Shown: one piece after another, positions 42,716-50,649 of the stretch
Layout: every line of letters begins with the position of its first letter
How positions within the stretch are numbered: the first letter of the stretch is position 1
Source: Nocardia sp. NBC_01327
GTDB taxonomy: Bacteria > Actinomycetota > Actinomycetes > Mycobacteriales > Mycobacteriaceae
NCBI RefSeq assembly: GCF_035958815.1
Contig: NZ_CP108383.1
Span: 3,720,001 to 3,784,000, forward strand
Direction of reading: 5' to 3'
Length of the DNA: 64,000 nt
The notes under the pieces: generated by a model
Database searches by the model: none
What the model was told of the DNA's origin: nothing
The model's input: only the letters and a program-made list of their open reading frames with translations
Translations under genes and position numbers: made by a program

Positions 42716-45076
42716 ATGACACAGAATCTGGAGCAGGCGAACGCCGGGCAATCGGAGGAGAACGGCGCAGCCGCTGCTCCACAGCCCGGCGCTCCTGTGC
42801 GTCCCGCCTCGGCCGCTGTCCCCACCTCCGCATCCCGCCGGGTGCGCGCCCGCCTCGCCCGCCGCATGACCGGGCAGCGTGGCATCGCTGCCGTCAAACC
42901 GGTGCTCGAGCCGCTGGCCACCGTGCACCGTGAGCTGTACCCGAAGGCGAATCTCGCTCTGCTGCAACGGGCTTTCGACGTCGCCGACGAGAAGCACCAG
43001 CACCAGTTCCGTAAGTCCGGCGATCCGTACATCACGCATCCGCTGGCCGTCGCGAATATTCTGGCCGAGCTCGGCATGGACACCACCACGCTGGTGGCGG
43101 CCCTGCTGCACGACACGGTCGAGGACACCGGCTACGCGCTGGAGGATCTGACCGAGGAGTTCGGCACCGAGGTCGCGCACCTGGTCGACGGCGTCACCAA
43201 GCTGGACAAGGTCAATCTGGGCGCTGCCGCCGAGGCCGAGACCATCCGCAAGATGATCATCGCCATGGCGCGGGACCCGCGCGTGCTGGTGATCAAGGTC
43301 GCCGACCGGCTGCACAATATGCGCACCATGCGCTTCCTGCCGCCGGAGAAGCAGGCCAAGAAGGCGCGCGAAACCCTCGAGGTGATCGCCCCGCTGGCGC
43401 ACCGGCTCGGTATGGCCACGGTCAAATGGGAGCTGGAGGACCTCGCCTTCGCGATTCTGCACCCCAAGAAGTACGACGAGATCGTGCGCCTGGTCGCCGA
43501 CCGCGCGCCCTCACGTGACACGTACCTGGCCAAGGTGCGGTCCGAGATCGTCAGCAGCCTGACCGGGAACGGCATCAATGCGATCGTCGAGGGTCGCCCC
43601 AAGCACTACTGGTCCATCTATCAGAAGATGATCGTCAAGGGTAAGGACTTCGACGACATCCATGACCTGGTGGGTATTCGCATCCTCTGCGATGAGGTGC
43701 GGGACTGCTATGCCGCTGTGGGCGTGGTGCATTCGCTGTGGCAGCCCATGGCCGGGCGCTTCAAGGATTACATCGCGCAGCCGCGCTACGGCGTCTACCA
43801 GTCGTTGCACACGACCGTGGTCGGTCCGGACGGCAAGCCGCTGGAGGTGCAGATCCGCACCCAGGACATGCACCGCACGGCCGAGTTCGGCATTGCCGCG
43901 CACTGGCGCTACAAGGAGACCAAAGGCAAGCACTCCAGTGACTCGACCGAGGTCGACGATATGGCGTGGATGCGGCAGCTGCTGGACTGGCAGCGGGAGG
44001 CGGCGGACCCGGCCGAATTCCTGGAGTCGCTGCGCTTCGATCTGAAGTCGCCGGAGATATTCGTCTTCACCCCCAAGGGTGAGGTCATCACGCTTCCGCA
44101 GAAGTCCACCCCGGTGGACTTCGCCTATGCCGTGCACACCGAGGTCGGCCACCGCTGCATCGGTGCGCGTGTCAACGGGCGGCTGGTCGCGCTGGAACGG
44201 CAGCTGGAGAACGGTGAGGTCATCGAGATCTTCACCTCGAAGGCGCAGAATGCCGGGCCCTCCCGGGACTGGGCGAACTTCGTCGTCTCGCCGCGCGCCA
44301 AGGCCAAGATCCGGCAGTGGTTCGCCAAGGAGCGCCGCGAGGAGGCTCTCGAAGCGGGTAAGGACCAGATCTCCAAGGAGGTCCGCAGGTCCGGACTGCC
44401 GCTGCAGCGGCTCATGAGCGCCAATGCCATGACCTCGCTCGCGGCCGAGCTGCACTACACCGATATCTCCGCCCTCTACACCGCGGTCGGTGAGAACCAG
44501 GTGTCGGCGCACCACGTCGTGCAGCGGCTCATGGCGCAGCTCGGCGGGGTCAGCGATGTCGAGAACGAGCTCGCCGAACGCTCCACCCCGTCCACGGTGC
44601 CGTCGCGGCAGCGGCTCACCGGTGATGCGGGCGTGGAGATTCCGGGCGCACCCGGCACCGTGTCCAAGCTCGCCAAGTGCTGCACCCCGGTGCCCGGCGA
44701 CGAGATCATGGGCTTCGTGACCCGCGGCGGCGCGGTCAGCGTGCACCGCACCGATTGCACCAACGCCGATTCCCTTCGCGCGCAACCGGAACGGATCATC
44801 GACGTCAAATGGGCGCCGTCCCCGTCCTCGGTCTTCCTGGTCGCCATCCAGATCGAGGCCCTGGACCGCACCCGCCTGCTCTCGGACGTCACCAAGGTCC
44901 TGGCCGACGAAAAGGTCAATATCCTCTCCGCCGCAGTCACCACTTCCGGTGACCGCGTAGCCATTTCGAAGTTCACCTTCGAGATGGGTGACCCGAAACA
45001 CCTCGGCCACCTCCTCAACGTGGTCCGAAACGTGGAAGGCGTCTACGACGTCTACCGGGTGACCTCGGCCGCCTGA
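42716..45076 (+). CDS. rel: Rel, bifunctional (p)ppGpp synthetase/hydrolase
   Basis: A 786-residue RSH protein controlling the stringent response. The N-terminal HD hydrolase domain includes ITHPLAVANILAELGMD and LLHDTVEDT. The synthetase domain has GRPKHYWSIYQKM, and the RFKD motif marks bifunctional enzymes. The C-terminal half has TGS (VFTPKGEVITLPQKSTPVDFAYAVHTEVG), a zinc-finger-type segment (KLAKCCTPVPGDEIMGFVTRGG) and ACT domains. ATG 42716 follows GGGAGAGG. It keeps its ancestral orientation, separated from apt by inserted genes. A strong hairpin follows. Confidence 0.97.
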   Translation: MTQNLEQANAGQSEENGAAAAPQPGAPVRPASAAVPTSASRRVRARLARRMTGQRGIAAVKPVLEPLATVHRELYPKANLALLQRAFDVADEKHQHQFRKSGDPYITHPLAVANILAELGMDTTTLVAALLHDTVEDTGYALEDLTEEFGTEVAHLVDGVTKLDKVNLGAAAEAETIRKMIIAMARDPRVLVIKVADRLHNMRTMRFLPPEKQAKKARETLEVIAPLAHRLGMATVKWELEDLAFAILHPKKYDEIVRLVADRAPSRDTYLAKVRSEIVSSLTGNGINAIVEGRPKHYWSIYQKMIVKGKDFDDIHDLVGIRILCDEVRDCYAAVGVVHSLWQPMAGRFKDYIAQPRYGVYQSLHTTVVGPDGKPLEVQIRTQDMHRTAEFGIAAHWRYKETKGKHSSDSTEVDDMAWMRQLLDWQREAADPAEFLESLRFDLKSPEIFVFTPKGEVITLPQKSTPVDFAYAVHTEVGHRCIGARVNGRLVALERQLENGEVIEIFTSKAQNAGPSRDWANFVVSPRAKAKIRQWFAKERREEALEAGKDQISKEVRRSGLPLQRLMSANAMTSLAAELHYTDISALYTAVGENQVSAHHVVQRLMAQLGGVSDVENELAERSTPSTVPSRQRLTGDAGVEIPGAPGTVSKLAKCCTPVPGDEIMGFVTRGGAVSVHRTDCTNADSLRAQPERIIDVKWAPSPSSVFLVAIQIEALDRTRLLSDVTKVLADEKVNILSAAVTTSGDRVAISKFTFEMGDPKHLGHLLNVVRNVEGVYDVYRVTSAA

Positions 45077-45088
45077 CCCGCTCTCGCC

Positions 45089-45122
45089 GCGCGGCGTTCT
45101 CCCTGACCGGAGGACGCCGCGC
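45089..45122 (+). terminator. terminator hairpin after rel
   Basis: 14-base arms GCGCGGCGTTCTCC (45089-45102) and 45109-45122 with 13 of 14 pairs, six-base loop, 13 bases after the stop. Confidence 0.7.
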
Positions 45123-45170
45123 AGTCGTCTGCGCGGTCGAAAATCAGCTGCGTTCGCGGTGGGTGCGCAC

Positions 45171-45176
45171 TAGCGT
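45171..45176 (+). promoter_or_regulatory. -10 box of the GNAT gene, leaderless type
   Basis: TAGCGT followed by six bases and GTG 45183; no ribosome-binding site is present. Confidence 0.5.
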
Positions 45177-45182
45177 GGCCCG

Positions 45183-45995
45183 GTGGCCGACATCGCATCG
45201 CTTCTTGCTGCCTACGACGACCAGCTGCGAGCAGCGGAGATCAGGAATCTGCCACCCGGCGCCCGGGTGGAGCGGGACGGGCCCATCTATCGGGTGGCCG
45301 GACTCGCGCAGCGCGGTTTCATCAGCGGCCCACGGGATCTCGGACTCTGCGGCCGGGCGCTGGACGCAATGATCGCCCGGCAGCGGAGTTTCTTCGCAGC
45401 CAGGGGCGAGGCCGTGGAGTGGAAGACCCGCGCCCACGACCTGCCGGGTGACATCCCACAGCGACTCCTGTCCGCGGGTTTCGTAGCGGAGGAGCGCGAG
45501 ACCGTCCTGATCGGCGTCGCCTCCGAACTGCCCGTCCTGGACGCCCCGGCCCCCGACGGCATCACCCTCCGCGAGGTCCACACCGACGCCGATCTGCACC
45601 GCCTCGCCGAATTGTCCTCGGAGATATGGCAGGAGGACCGCAGCTGGCTGGCCCCCGCCCTGATCGACCAGCTCCACAGTGATCCGGCCCGGACCGTCGT
45701 AGTGGTCGCGGAAGCCGCCGGCCGAATGGTCTCCGCAGCCCGCCTGGAGATCGAACCCGAAACCGAATTCGCAGGCCTCTGGGGCGGTTCCACCCTCCCC
45801 GCCTGGCGCCGCCGAGGCATCTACCGAGCCCTGGTAGCCCACCGCGCCCGCATCGCCACCACCCGCGGCATCCGCTACCTCCACGTCGACGCCACCGAAG
45901 ACAGCCGCCCCATCCTCCAGCGCTGGGGCTTCACCGCCATCACCACCACAACTCCGTACGTCTGGATCCCCAAGGCGCCACGTACTGCCGGGTGA
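45183..45995 (+). CDS. GNAT-family N-acetyltransferase
   Basis: A 270-residue protein whose C-terminal half is a GNAT domain: VVVVAEAAGRMVSAARLEIEP, acetyl-CoA loop GSTLPAWRRRGIYRALVAHR (the RRxGxx/A signature), and the terminal YLHVDATEDSRPILQRWGF. The N-terminal half (about 1-110) is a degenerate acetyltransferase-like or unrelated domain. It probably acetylates a small molecule; the substrate is unknown. The start GTG 45183 is supported by a TAGCGT box 6 bases upstream. The C-terminal DNA uses C-rich codons. Confidence 0.87.
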   Translation: MADIASLLAAYDDQLRAAEIRNLPPGARVERDGPIYRVAGLAQRGFISGPRDLGLCGRALDAMIARQRSFFAARGEAVEWKTRAHDLPGDIPQRLLSAGFVAEERETVLIGVASELPVLDAPAPDGITLREVHTDADLHRLAELSSEIWQEDRSWLAPALIDQLHSDPARTVVVVAEAAGRMVSAARLEIEPETEFAGLWGGSTLPAWRRRGIYRALVAHRARIATTRGIRYLHVDATEDSRPILQRWGFTAITTTTPYVWIPKAPRTAG

Positions 45996-46121
45996 GTCGT
46001 CTCGATTCGGCGTTACGCCGCCGGGCCCGGGTGCTGGAACTCCACGGCACTCTGGCTGGTCGTGATGTCCGGCCTTTTCGTCGGAGTGCTTGCGGCGCTG
46101 TAGAAGTCGGCCGCAAGGGTG

Positions 46122-46625
46122 CTAGTGCGGGGGATCGGCCAGTAGGCCGCCGATCAATGCGGTGCCCGGGGCGTTCCGGCCGCCAGGGCCGGGGCGGTAT
46201 TCCACGGAATCAGCGGTCAGGTCCTGTCCGCATCGGCGGCAGGTCACCGTGGCGTCCGTGGTGTGGTGACATTCGTTGTGGTGCAGGACCAGGGGTGGTC
46301 CGTGCTGACCTGATTCCCAGCGGTCGCCCCATGCCATCAGGGCGAGCAGGGCGGGGACGAGGTCTCGGCCCTTGTCGGTGAGCAGGTATTCGTGGCGGTC
46401 CGGATGTTGTTCGTAGCGGCGCTTTTCCAGGACCCCGAACTCGGTCAGTCGCTGCAATCTGTCGCTCAGCACATTGGTGGCCACGCCGAGGTCGCGCTGG
46501 ATCTCGTCGAAGCGGTGCAGCCCCAGGGTGATGTCCCGTACTACGAGCAGTGCCCAGCCGTCACCGACGATCGCGGCCGATCGGGCGATCGAGCATGCGA
46601 TGCGGCTGAAGTCCGTTCTTGCCAT
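46122..46625 (-). CDS. HxlR-family regulator with C-terminal zinc-binding tail
   Basis: A 167-residue regulator. The winged helix is unmistakable: CSIARSAAIVGDGWALLVVRDI, GLHRFDEIQRDLGVATNVLSDRLQRLTEFGVLEKR, YLLTDKGRDL. A C-terminal extension (HHNECHH and CRRCG) could bind a metal, as in larger HxlR proteins. It diverges from an NTF2-like gene by 44 bases, and a CTTGCT palindrome lies between them. A gap of 126 bases to the GNAT gene contains nothing recognised. Confidence 0.9.
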   Translation of the reverse strand: MARTDFSRIACSIARSAAIVGDGWALLVVRDITLGLHRFDEIQRDLGVATNVLSDRLQRLTEFGVLEKRRYEQHPDRHEYLLTDKGRDLVPALLALMAWGDRWESGQHGPPLVLHHNECHHTTDATVTCRRCGQDLTADSVEYRPGPGGRNAPGTALIGGLLADPPH

Positions 46626-46633
46626 ATCAGTCC

Positions 46634-46648
46634 CTTGCTAGAAGCAAG
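46634..46648. promoter_or_regulatory. HxlR-type operator
   Basis: CTTGCT-aga-AGCAAG, a perfect palindrome of 15 bp, located 9-23 bases upstream of the HxlR start and 22-36 bases upstream of the divergent gene. Confidence 0.7.
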
Positions 46649-46657
46649 TCAGCAGGT

Positions 46658-46663
46658 TAACGT
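46658..46663 (+). promoter_or_regulatory. -10 box of the NTF2-like gene, leaderless type
   Basis: TAACGT followed by six bases and ATG 46670. Confidence 0.4.
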
Positions 46664-46669
46664 CATTAT

Positions 46670-47098
46670 ATGTATCACGCAATTGTGCGGGCCCTGGTTC
46701 GGAGAACGTGGCGGCGCGTGGGCGCGGGTGATTTCGATGCGGCGGTGGCGATGACTGCGCCGGATGTCCGGTTCCGCTTCCTCGGCGATACGCCGCTGGG
46801 TGCGGATGTGCGTGGGCGGCAGGCGTTTCGGGATTGGTTCGACCGGTTCGAGCGGGAACTGCCCGGTGTTCGGCTCGATCTCGTGGACGTCGTCGCGAAC
46901 GGCTGGCCCTGGCGTACCACTGTCGCGGCGCAACTGCGGGCCAGCGCCACGCTCGCCGACGGGACGCCCTACCGCAATACTGCGATTCAGTGGCTCACCC
47001 TGCGCTGGGGTCGCCTGACCGACGATCTCGTGCTGGAAGACACCCTCGCCCTCGACGCGGCACTGCGCAGGCAGAAGTCGGCGCTGAGCACGCCCTGA
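46670..47098 (+). CDS. SnoaL/NTF2-like protein
   Basis: A 142-residue single NTF2-like cone: RRTWRRVGAGDFDAAVAMTAPDVRFRFLGD at the front, GRQAFRDWFDRFERELPGV, and AIQWLTLRWGRLTDDLVLEDTLAL at the back. Such proteins may be isomerases, hydrolases or ligand binders; no catalytic set is evident. It is divergent from the HxlR regulator and probably its target. A TAACGT box 6 bases before ATG 46670 suggests a leaderless transcript. Confidence 0.8.
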   Translation: MYHAIVRALVRRTWRRVGAGDFDAAVAMTAPDVRFRFLGDTPLGADVRGRQAFRDWFDRFERELPGVRLDLVDVVANGWPWRTTVAAQLRASATLADGTPYRNTAIQWLTLRWGRLTDDLVLEDTLALDAALRRQKSALSTP

Positions 47099-47106
47099 GC
47101 CTTCTA

Positions 47107-47112
47107 GTAGGC
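47107..47112 (+). promoter_or_regulatory. -10 box of ppnP
   Basis: TAGGCT about 33 bases before ATG 47145, compatible with a short leader containing AGGAGAG. Confidence 0.4.
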
Positions 47113-47144
47113 TGACCTCTTCCGCGCCACTACCAGGAGAGTTC

Positions 47145-47456
47145 ATGACCGCGTTCGAGAATGTCAGTGTCACGAAGAAGGCGAATGTCTACTTCGACGG
47201 CAAGTGCGTCAGCCACAACATTGTGTTGGCGGATGGTACGAACAAGTCGGTCGGTGTCATTCTCCCGGCCACGCTGACGTTCACCACCGGCGCGCCGGAG
47301 ATCATGGAGCTGCTCGAGGGGGAGTGCAAGGTGACGCTCGCCGGCGCCGAGGAGACCGTGGTGTACCGCGGCGGGGAGACGTTCTCGGTGCCGGGGGACA
47401 GCTCGTTCCAGATCGAGGTCATCGAGCCGGTGCATTACGTCTGCCACTTCGGCTGA
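47145..47456 (+). CDS. ppnP: PpnP, pyrimidine/purine nucleoside phosphorylase
   Basis: A 103-residue cupin of the DUF1255/PpnP family that phosphorolyses nucleosides to base and (deoxy)ribose 1-phosphate. The conserved blocks are SVGVILPATLTFTTGAPEIMELLEGECKVTL, YRGGETFSVPGDSSFQIEV and the terminal YVCHFG; length is typical. AGGAGAG precedes ATG 47145. It is monocistronic, ended by a perfect hairpin. Together with apt it adds nucleobase salvage capacity in this window. Confidence 0.93.
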   Translation: MTAFENVSVTKKANVYFDGKCVSHNIVLADGTNKSVGVILPATLTFTTGAPEIMELLEGECKVTLAGAEETVVYRGGETFSVPGDSSFQIEVIEPVHYVCHFG

Positions 47457-47469
47457 GTCATCGCGCACA

Positions 47470-47504
47470 ACGCCCGCGTCATCCGGATCGGATCACGCGG
47501 GCGT
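47470..47504. terminator. hairpin between ppnP and the convergent dienelactone hydrolase gene
   Basis: Perfect 10-base arms ACGCCCGCGT (47470-47479) and complement (47495-47504) with a 15-base loop, followed by CTTTGTG; serves the ppnP transcript and perhaps both. Confidence 0.8.
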
Positions 47505-47525
47505 CTTTGTGTCGGTGTGTCTCGC

Positions 47526-48434
47526 TCAGACCAGGTAGCGGGCGTACCAGTCGGTCACGCGCTGCCAGGCTTCGGCGGCCGCGGCGGGGGCGTAGCGCGG
47601 GCCGGTGTCGTTGAAGAACGCGTGGTCGGCATTGGGGGCCACGAAGAAGTCGTGCTCTGCCCCGATTTTGTTCAAGGCGGCCTCCGCGGCGGGGCGGGAG
47701 GCGTCGACACGGCTGTCGAGGGCGCCGTAGATGGCCAGGACCGCGGCCTTGGTGACGATCTCGCCGCCGTCGGGGAACGGACCGTAGAAGGGGGTGGCGG
47801 CCGCCAGCTGCGGGGTGCCGGTGGTCAGGAGCAGCCAGGTGAGACCGCCGCCGAAGCAGAAACCGGTGGCGCCCAGCTTCTTTCCCGGTGTGCGCTGCGC
47901 GAGTTCGGCGACACCCGCCTGCAGATCGGCGATGAAGCGTTCCTGCGGGAGTTTGCCCAGGGCCGCGGTGGCCGCCGCCTCCTCGCTGAAGCTGGCGGTG
48001 CCGCCCTCCTCCGAGAGCAGGTCGACCGCGAGCGCGTTGTATCCGATTCCCGCGAAACGGCCTGCGATGGAGCGGATGTGGTCGGTGAGCCCGCGGTTCT
48101 CGTGGATGACCAGCACTCCGCCGCGCGGTTGCGCCGCGGCCGCCCAGGCGGCCTGCAGGGTGCGGCCGTCCGGCCCGGGGAAGGTGATCGGGCTGGTCGG
48201 CAGTGCGGTGCTCGACCCGGGCGGTGTGGTCGGCACTGCTGCTGCCGACGTCGATGTGGTTGGGGGAGTGGGGGAATCGCCGGCCTTGTCGGCACAGGCG
48301 GCCAGCAGCGTGACAGCGGCCGGTGCGCCCAGTCCGAGCATGCCCAGCCGGCGCAGCGCCTCACGGCGGCTGAGCAGGCCCTCGACATGGTCGGTGGCGA
48401 TTTCCTCTGCGATATAGCGCTGCAGCGGCGTCAT
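47526..48434 (-). CDS. exported dienelactone hydrolase-family protein
   Basis: A 302-residue alpha/beta hydrolase with an unusual export signal: a 20-residue N-terminal stretch, then SRREALRRLGMLGLGAPAAVTLLAAC, which combines a Tat-like twin-Arg pair with a lipobox, followed by a Pro/Thr/Ser linker. The catalytic Cys is in TGFCFGGGL, the Asp in YGALDSRVD and the His in NADHAFFND, the DLH triad. It probably hydrolyses a lactone or ester at the cell surface (inference). It diverges from the quinone oxidoreductase gene by 60 bases. Confidence 0.88.
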   Translation of the reverse strand: MTPLQRYIAEEIATDHVEGLLSRREALRRLGMLGLGAPAAVTLLAACADKAGDSPTPPTTSTSAAAVPTTPPGSSTALPTSPITFPGPDGRTLQAAWAAAAQPRGGVLVIHENRGLTDHIRSIAGRFAGIGYNALAVDLLSEEGGTASFSEEAAATAALGKLPQERFIADLQAGVAELAQRTPGKKLGATGFCFGGGLTWLLLTTGTPQLAAATPFYGPFPDGGEIVTKAAVLAIYGALDSRVDASRPAAEAALNKIGAEHDFFVAPNADHAFFNDTGPRYAPAAAAEAWQRVTDWYARYLV

Positions 48435-48483
48435 GCCGGACAGCCTAGGCCCAGAGCCGGGAATGCAAAACAGATGGCGTCGT

Positions 48484-48489
48484 TATGCT
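48484..48489 (+). promoter_or_regulatory. -10 box of the quinone oxidoreductase gene, leaderless type
   Basis: TATGCT followed by five bases and ATG 48495; same hexamer as at pdxT. No ribosome-binding site is present. Confidence 0.5.
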
Positions 48490-48494
48490 TCGGT

Positions 48495-49472
48495 ATGCGT
48501 GGTGTGCGTTTCGATGAGTTCGGCGGGCCGGAGGTTTTGCGGCTGGTGGAGCTCGAGTTGCCGGAGCCGGGTGCGGGCGAAGTGAGCATCGATGTCGCGT
48601 ATGTCGGGGTGAATTTCGCGGATCTGCAGGCCAGGTCGATCGGCTATCGGGTGGCAGGGTTGCCGTTCGTCCCGGGACTGGAGCTGTCCGGTCATGTGCG
48701 AGCCGTCGGCGCGGGTGTCGAGGGCTTGACCGTCGGCCAGCCGGTCGCCGCCATCACCGAGGGCGGTGCGTACGCGGAGGTGGCCCTCGCCAAGGCCGCG
48801 ACGGTGTTCCCGGTGCCCGAGGGCGTCGATTTGCGTACTGCCGCCACACTTCCCACGGTACTGCCGACCGCCTATGCCCTCGTGCATACGGTCGGCCGGT
48901 TGCAGCCGGGGGAGACCGTGCTGGTGCAGGCCGCCGCGGGCGGTGTCGGCACGGTGGCCGGGCAGGTGGCCAAGCTGGCCGGCGCCGGTGCGGTGTACGG
49001 CGTGGTTTCCAGTGCGGCCAAGGCGGATTACGCCCGCAAGCTCGGTTATGACGATGCGTTCCTGAGCGACACCTTCGACGATCAAGTCCGCGAAGCCACC
49101 GGTGGTCGCGGCGTCGATCTGGTGCTGGATCCGGTGGGCGGGCAGACCCTGCAGCGCGGACTGGACGCGCTGGCGTTGTTCGGCCGGCTGGTCTCGTTCG
49201 GCAATGCGGGCGGTGAATCCGCCTGGCAGGTCGGCTCGCCCCAGCTCTACCCGCGGGGCCGCTCGGTCGCCGGATTCTCGATCCTCAGCCTGACGGCCAA
49301 CGAACCGGAGGTGCTGCGCGAAATCGCTTCGCGCGCCTTCGAATTGGTCACCAGCGGTCAGGTCGATCTGCCGATCACGGCCGAGTTCCCGCTCGGCGAG
49401 GTCGCCGAGGCCCATCGTCTGATGGAGAGCCGCACCTCGACGGGCAAGCTCATCCTCTCCCTCGAGGGCTGA
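48495..49472 (+). CDS. quinone oxidoreductase-like MDR protein
   Basis: A 325-residue MDR enzyme without zinc ligands, like QOR. Features are VAYVGVNFADLQARSIGY, PFVPGLELSGHVRAVGAGVEG, the NADPH motif QAAAGGVGTVAGQVAKLAGA, and GRGVDLVLDPVGGQTLQRGLDALA. It may reduce quinones or enoyl groups. ATG 48495 is supported by the adjacent TATGCT box. It is a distant paralogue of the 8994-9962 protein. Divergent from the dienelactone hydrolase. Confidence 0.9.
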   Translation: MRGVRFDEFGGPEVLRLVELELPEPGAGEVSIDVAYVGVNFADLQARSIGYRVAGLPFVPGLELSGHVRAVGAGVEGLTVGQPVAAITEGGAYAEVALAKAATVFPVPEGVDLRTAATLPTVLPTAYALVHTVGRLQPGETVLVQAAAGGVGTVAGQVAKLAGAGAVYGVVSSAAKADYARKLGYDDAFLSDTFDDQVREATGGRGVDLVLDPVGGQTLQRGLDALALFGRLVSFGNAGGESAWQVGSPQLYPRGRSVAGFSILSLTANEPEVLREIASRAFELVTSGQVDLPITAEFPLGEVAEAHRLMESRTSTGKLILSLEG

Positions 49473-49519
49473 GCCCCGAAGCGGCCGTGCCGCAAGCGTT
49501 CTGGCTGCAACGAGCCGAA

Positions 49520-49550
49520 ACCGGCCGAGAGTGAACAACTTTCGGCCGGT
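49520..49550. terminator. hairpin between convergent oxidoreductase and SDR genes
   Basis: ACCGGCCGA (49520-49528) with TCGGCCGGT (49542-49550), 13-base loop, followed by CTCCGC. No T-run, but placement between convergent genes supports termination. Confidence 0.6.
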
Positions 49551-49579
49551 CTCCGCTGTCGGATATGTCACACGGGCGG

Positions 49580-49617
49580 TTCTTTAGCGCGGGGCCAGAT
49601 TCTTTAGCGCGGGGCCA
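49580..49617. repeat. 18-bp tandem duplication at the 3' end of the SDR gene
   Basis: TTCTTTAGCGCGGGGCCA occurs at 49580-49597 and 49600-49617 (20-base period). The right copy encodes the last codons and stop of the SDR; the left is an extra copy beyond the stop. Confidence 0.9.
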
Positions 49618-50365
49618 TGCGGATCGCGCCGTCGAGACGAATGGTCTCGCCGTTCAGCATCGGGTTCTCCACGATGTGGCGCACCAGCGCGGCGAATTCG
49701 GCCGGATCGCCGAGACGGGCCGGATGCGGAACCTGTGCGCCCAGCGCGGCAATGGCCGAATCGGGCAGGGTGGCGAACAGGGGCGTGTGGAACAGGCCCG
49801 GGGCGATCGTCATGACGCGAATCTTCAGCGGCGCCAGGTCGCGAGCGACCGGAAGCGTCAAGCCCACAATGCCGCCCTTGGAGGCTGAGTAGGCGGCTTG
49901 ACCGATCTGCCCGTCGTACGCGGCCACCGAGGCGGTGTTCACGATGACGCCGCGCTCGCCGTCGGCCTCCTCGCTCGCCGAGATGCGTTCGGCGGCCAGG
50001 CGGATGACGTTGAACGTCCCGATCAGGTTGACATTGATGATCTTCTTGAACGAGTCGAGCGGGAACGCGCCCTGCTTGCCGACCGTCTTGATGGCATTGC
50101 CGATTCCCGCGCAGTTCACGGCAATTCGCAGCGTGCCCAGGGCCGAGGCGGCATCCAGCGCGGCGGTGACGTCCTCTTCGCTGGTCACGTCGCCGGGCGA
50201 GAACACCACGCGCTCACCGAGTTCCTCGGCCACCGCCTTGCCGTCGGACGAGGGCAGGTCGATGATCACGACCTTCACTCCGGCCGAGTGCAGTTCGCGC
50301 ACAGTGGCCAGGCCGAGTCCGGACGCGCCGCCGGTTACGACCGCGGCGATGTCTGCTGTCTTCAC
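49604..50365 (-). CDS. SDR, 3-hydroxyacyl-CoA dehydrogenase type II-like
   Basis: A 253-residue SDR with TGGASGLG cofactor loop near residue 12, Asp in VVIIDLPSSDGK selecting NAD, NCAG, catalytic Ser in VNTASVAAYDG, and YSASKGG. The FHTPLFATLPD and HIVENPMLNGETIRLDGAIRM C-terminal blocks are characteristic of HSD17B10/3-hydroxyacyl-CoA dehydrogenase type II enzymes in actinobacterial fatty acid, steroid or branched-chain degradation. GTG 50365 is chosen because GGAGG lies five bases upstream. Its 3' end carries a tandem duplication. The secretion cluster begins 284 bases beyond its start, divergently. Confidence 0.92.
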   Translation of the reverse strand: MKTADIAAVVTGGASGLGLATVRELHSAGVKVVIIDLPSSDGKAVAEELGERVVFSPGDVTSEEDVTAALDAASALGTLRIAVNCAGIGNAIKTVGKQGAFPLDSFKKIINVNLIGTFNVIRLAAERISASEEADGERGVIVNTASVAAYDGQIGQAAYSASKGGIVGLTLPVARDLAPLKIRVMTIAPGLFHTPLFATLPDSAIAALGAQVPHPARLGDPAEFAALVRHIVENPMLNGETIRLDGAIRMAPR

Positions 50366-50649
50366 AAAACCTCCAAATAGCGTGTCTTGTGAATGTAGAT
50401 TCTTGTGTGGCGGTACGTGAGAGCGGGTCCCCGGCGTGGTGTGCACAGGCCGCTGACGGGCCTGCTATCGCGTACGCGCGGGGAATACAAGGAGTGCCTT
50501 CCGGCGCGTCGAGTCGCTGGAATCCTGCACATGCGAAATAATTTCTGATCGGGACCGTCTTGACTGCGACGCAACCGGCGGCGCGGTGACGGCGGGCCGT
50601 CCTGCGACACCGACCGTCCGTCACGACCGACCGCCGAGAGGGTCCGACG

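Noticed and set aside
45992..46381. 129-codon open frame on the plus strand
   Set aside because: It lies antisense to the HxlR gene and has an Arg/Gly-rich shadow composition without motifs.
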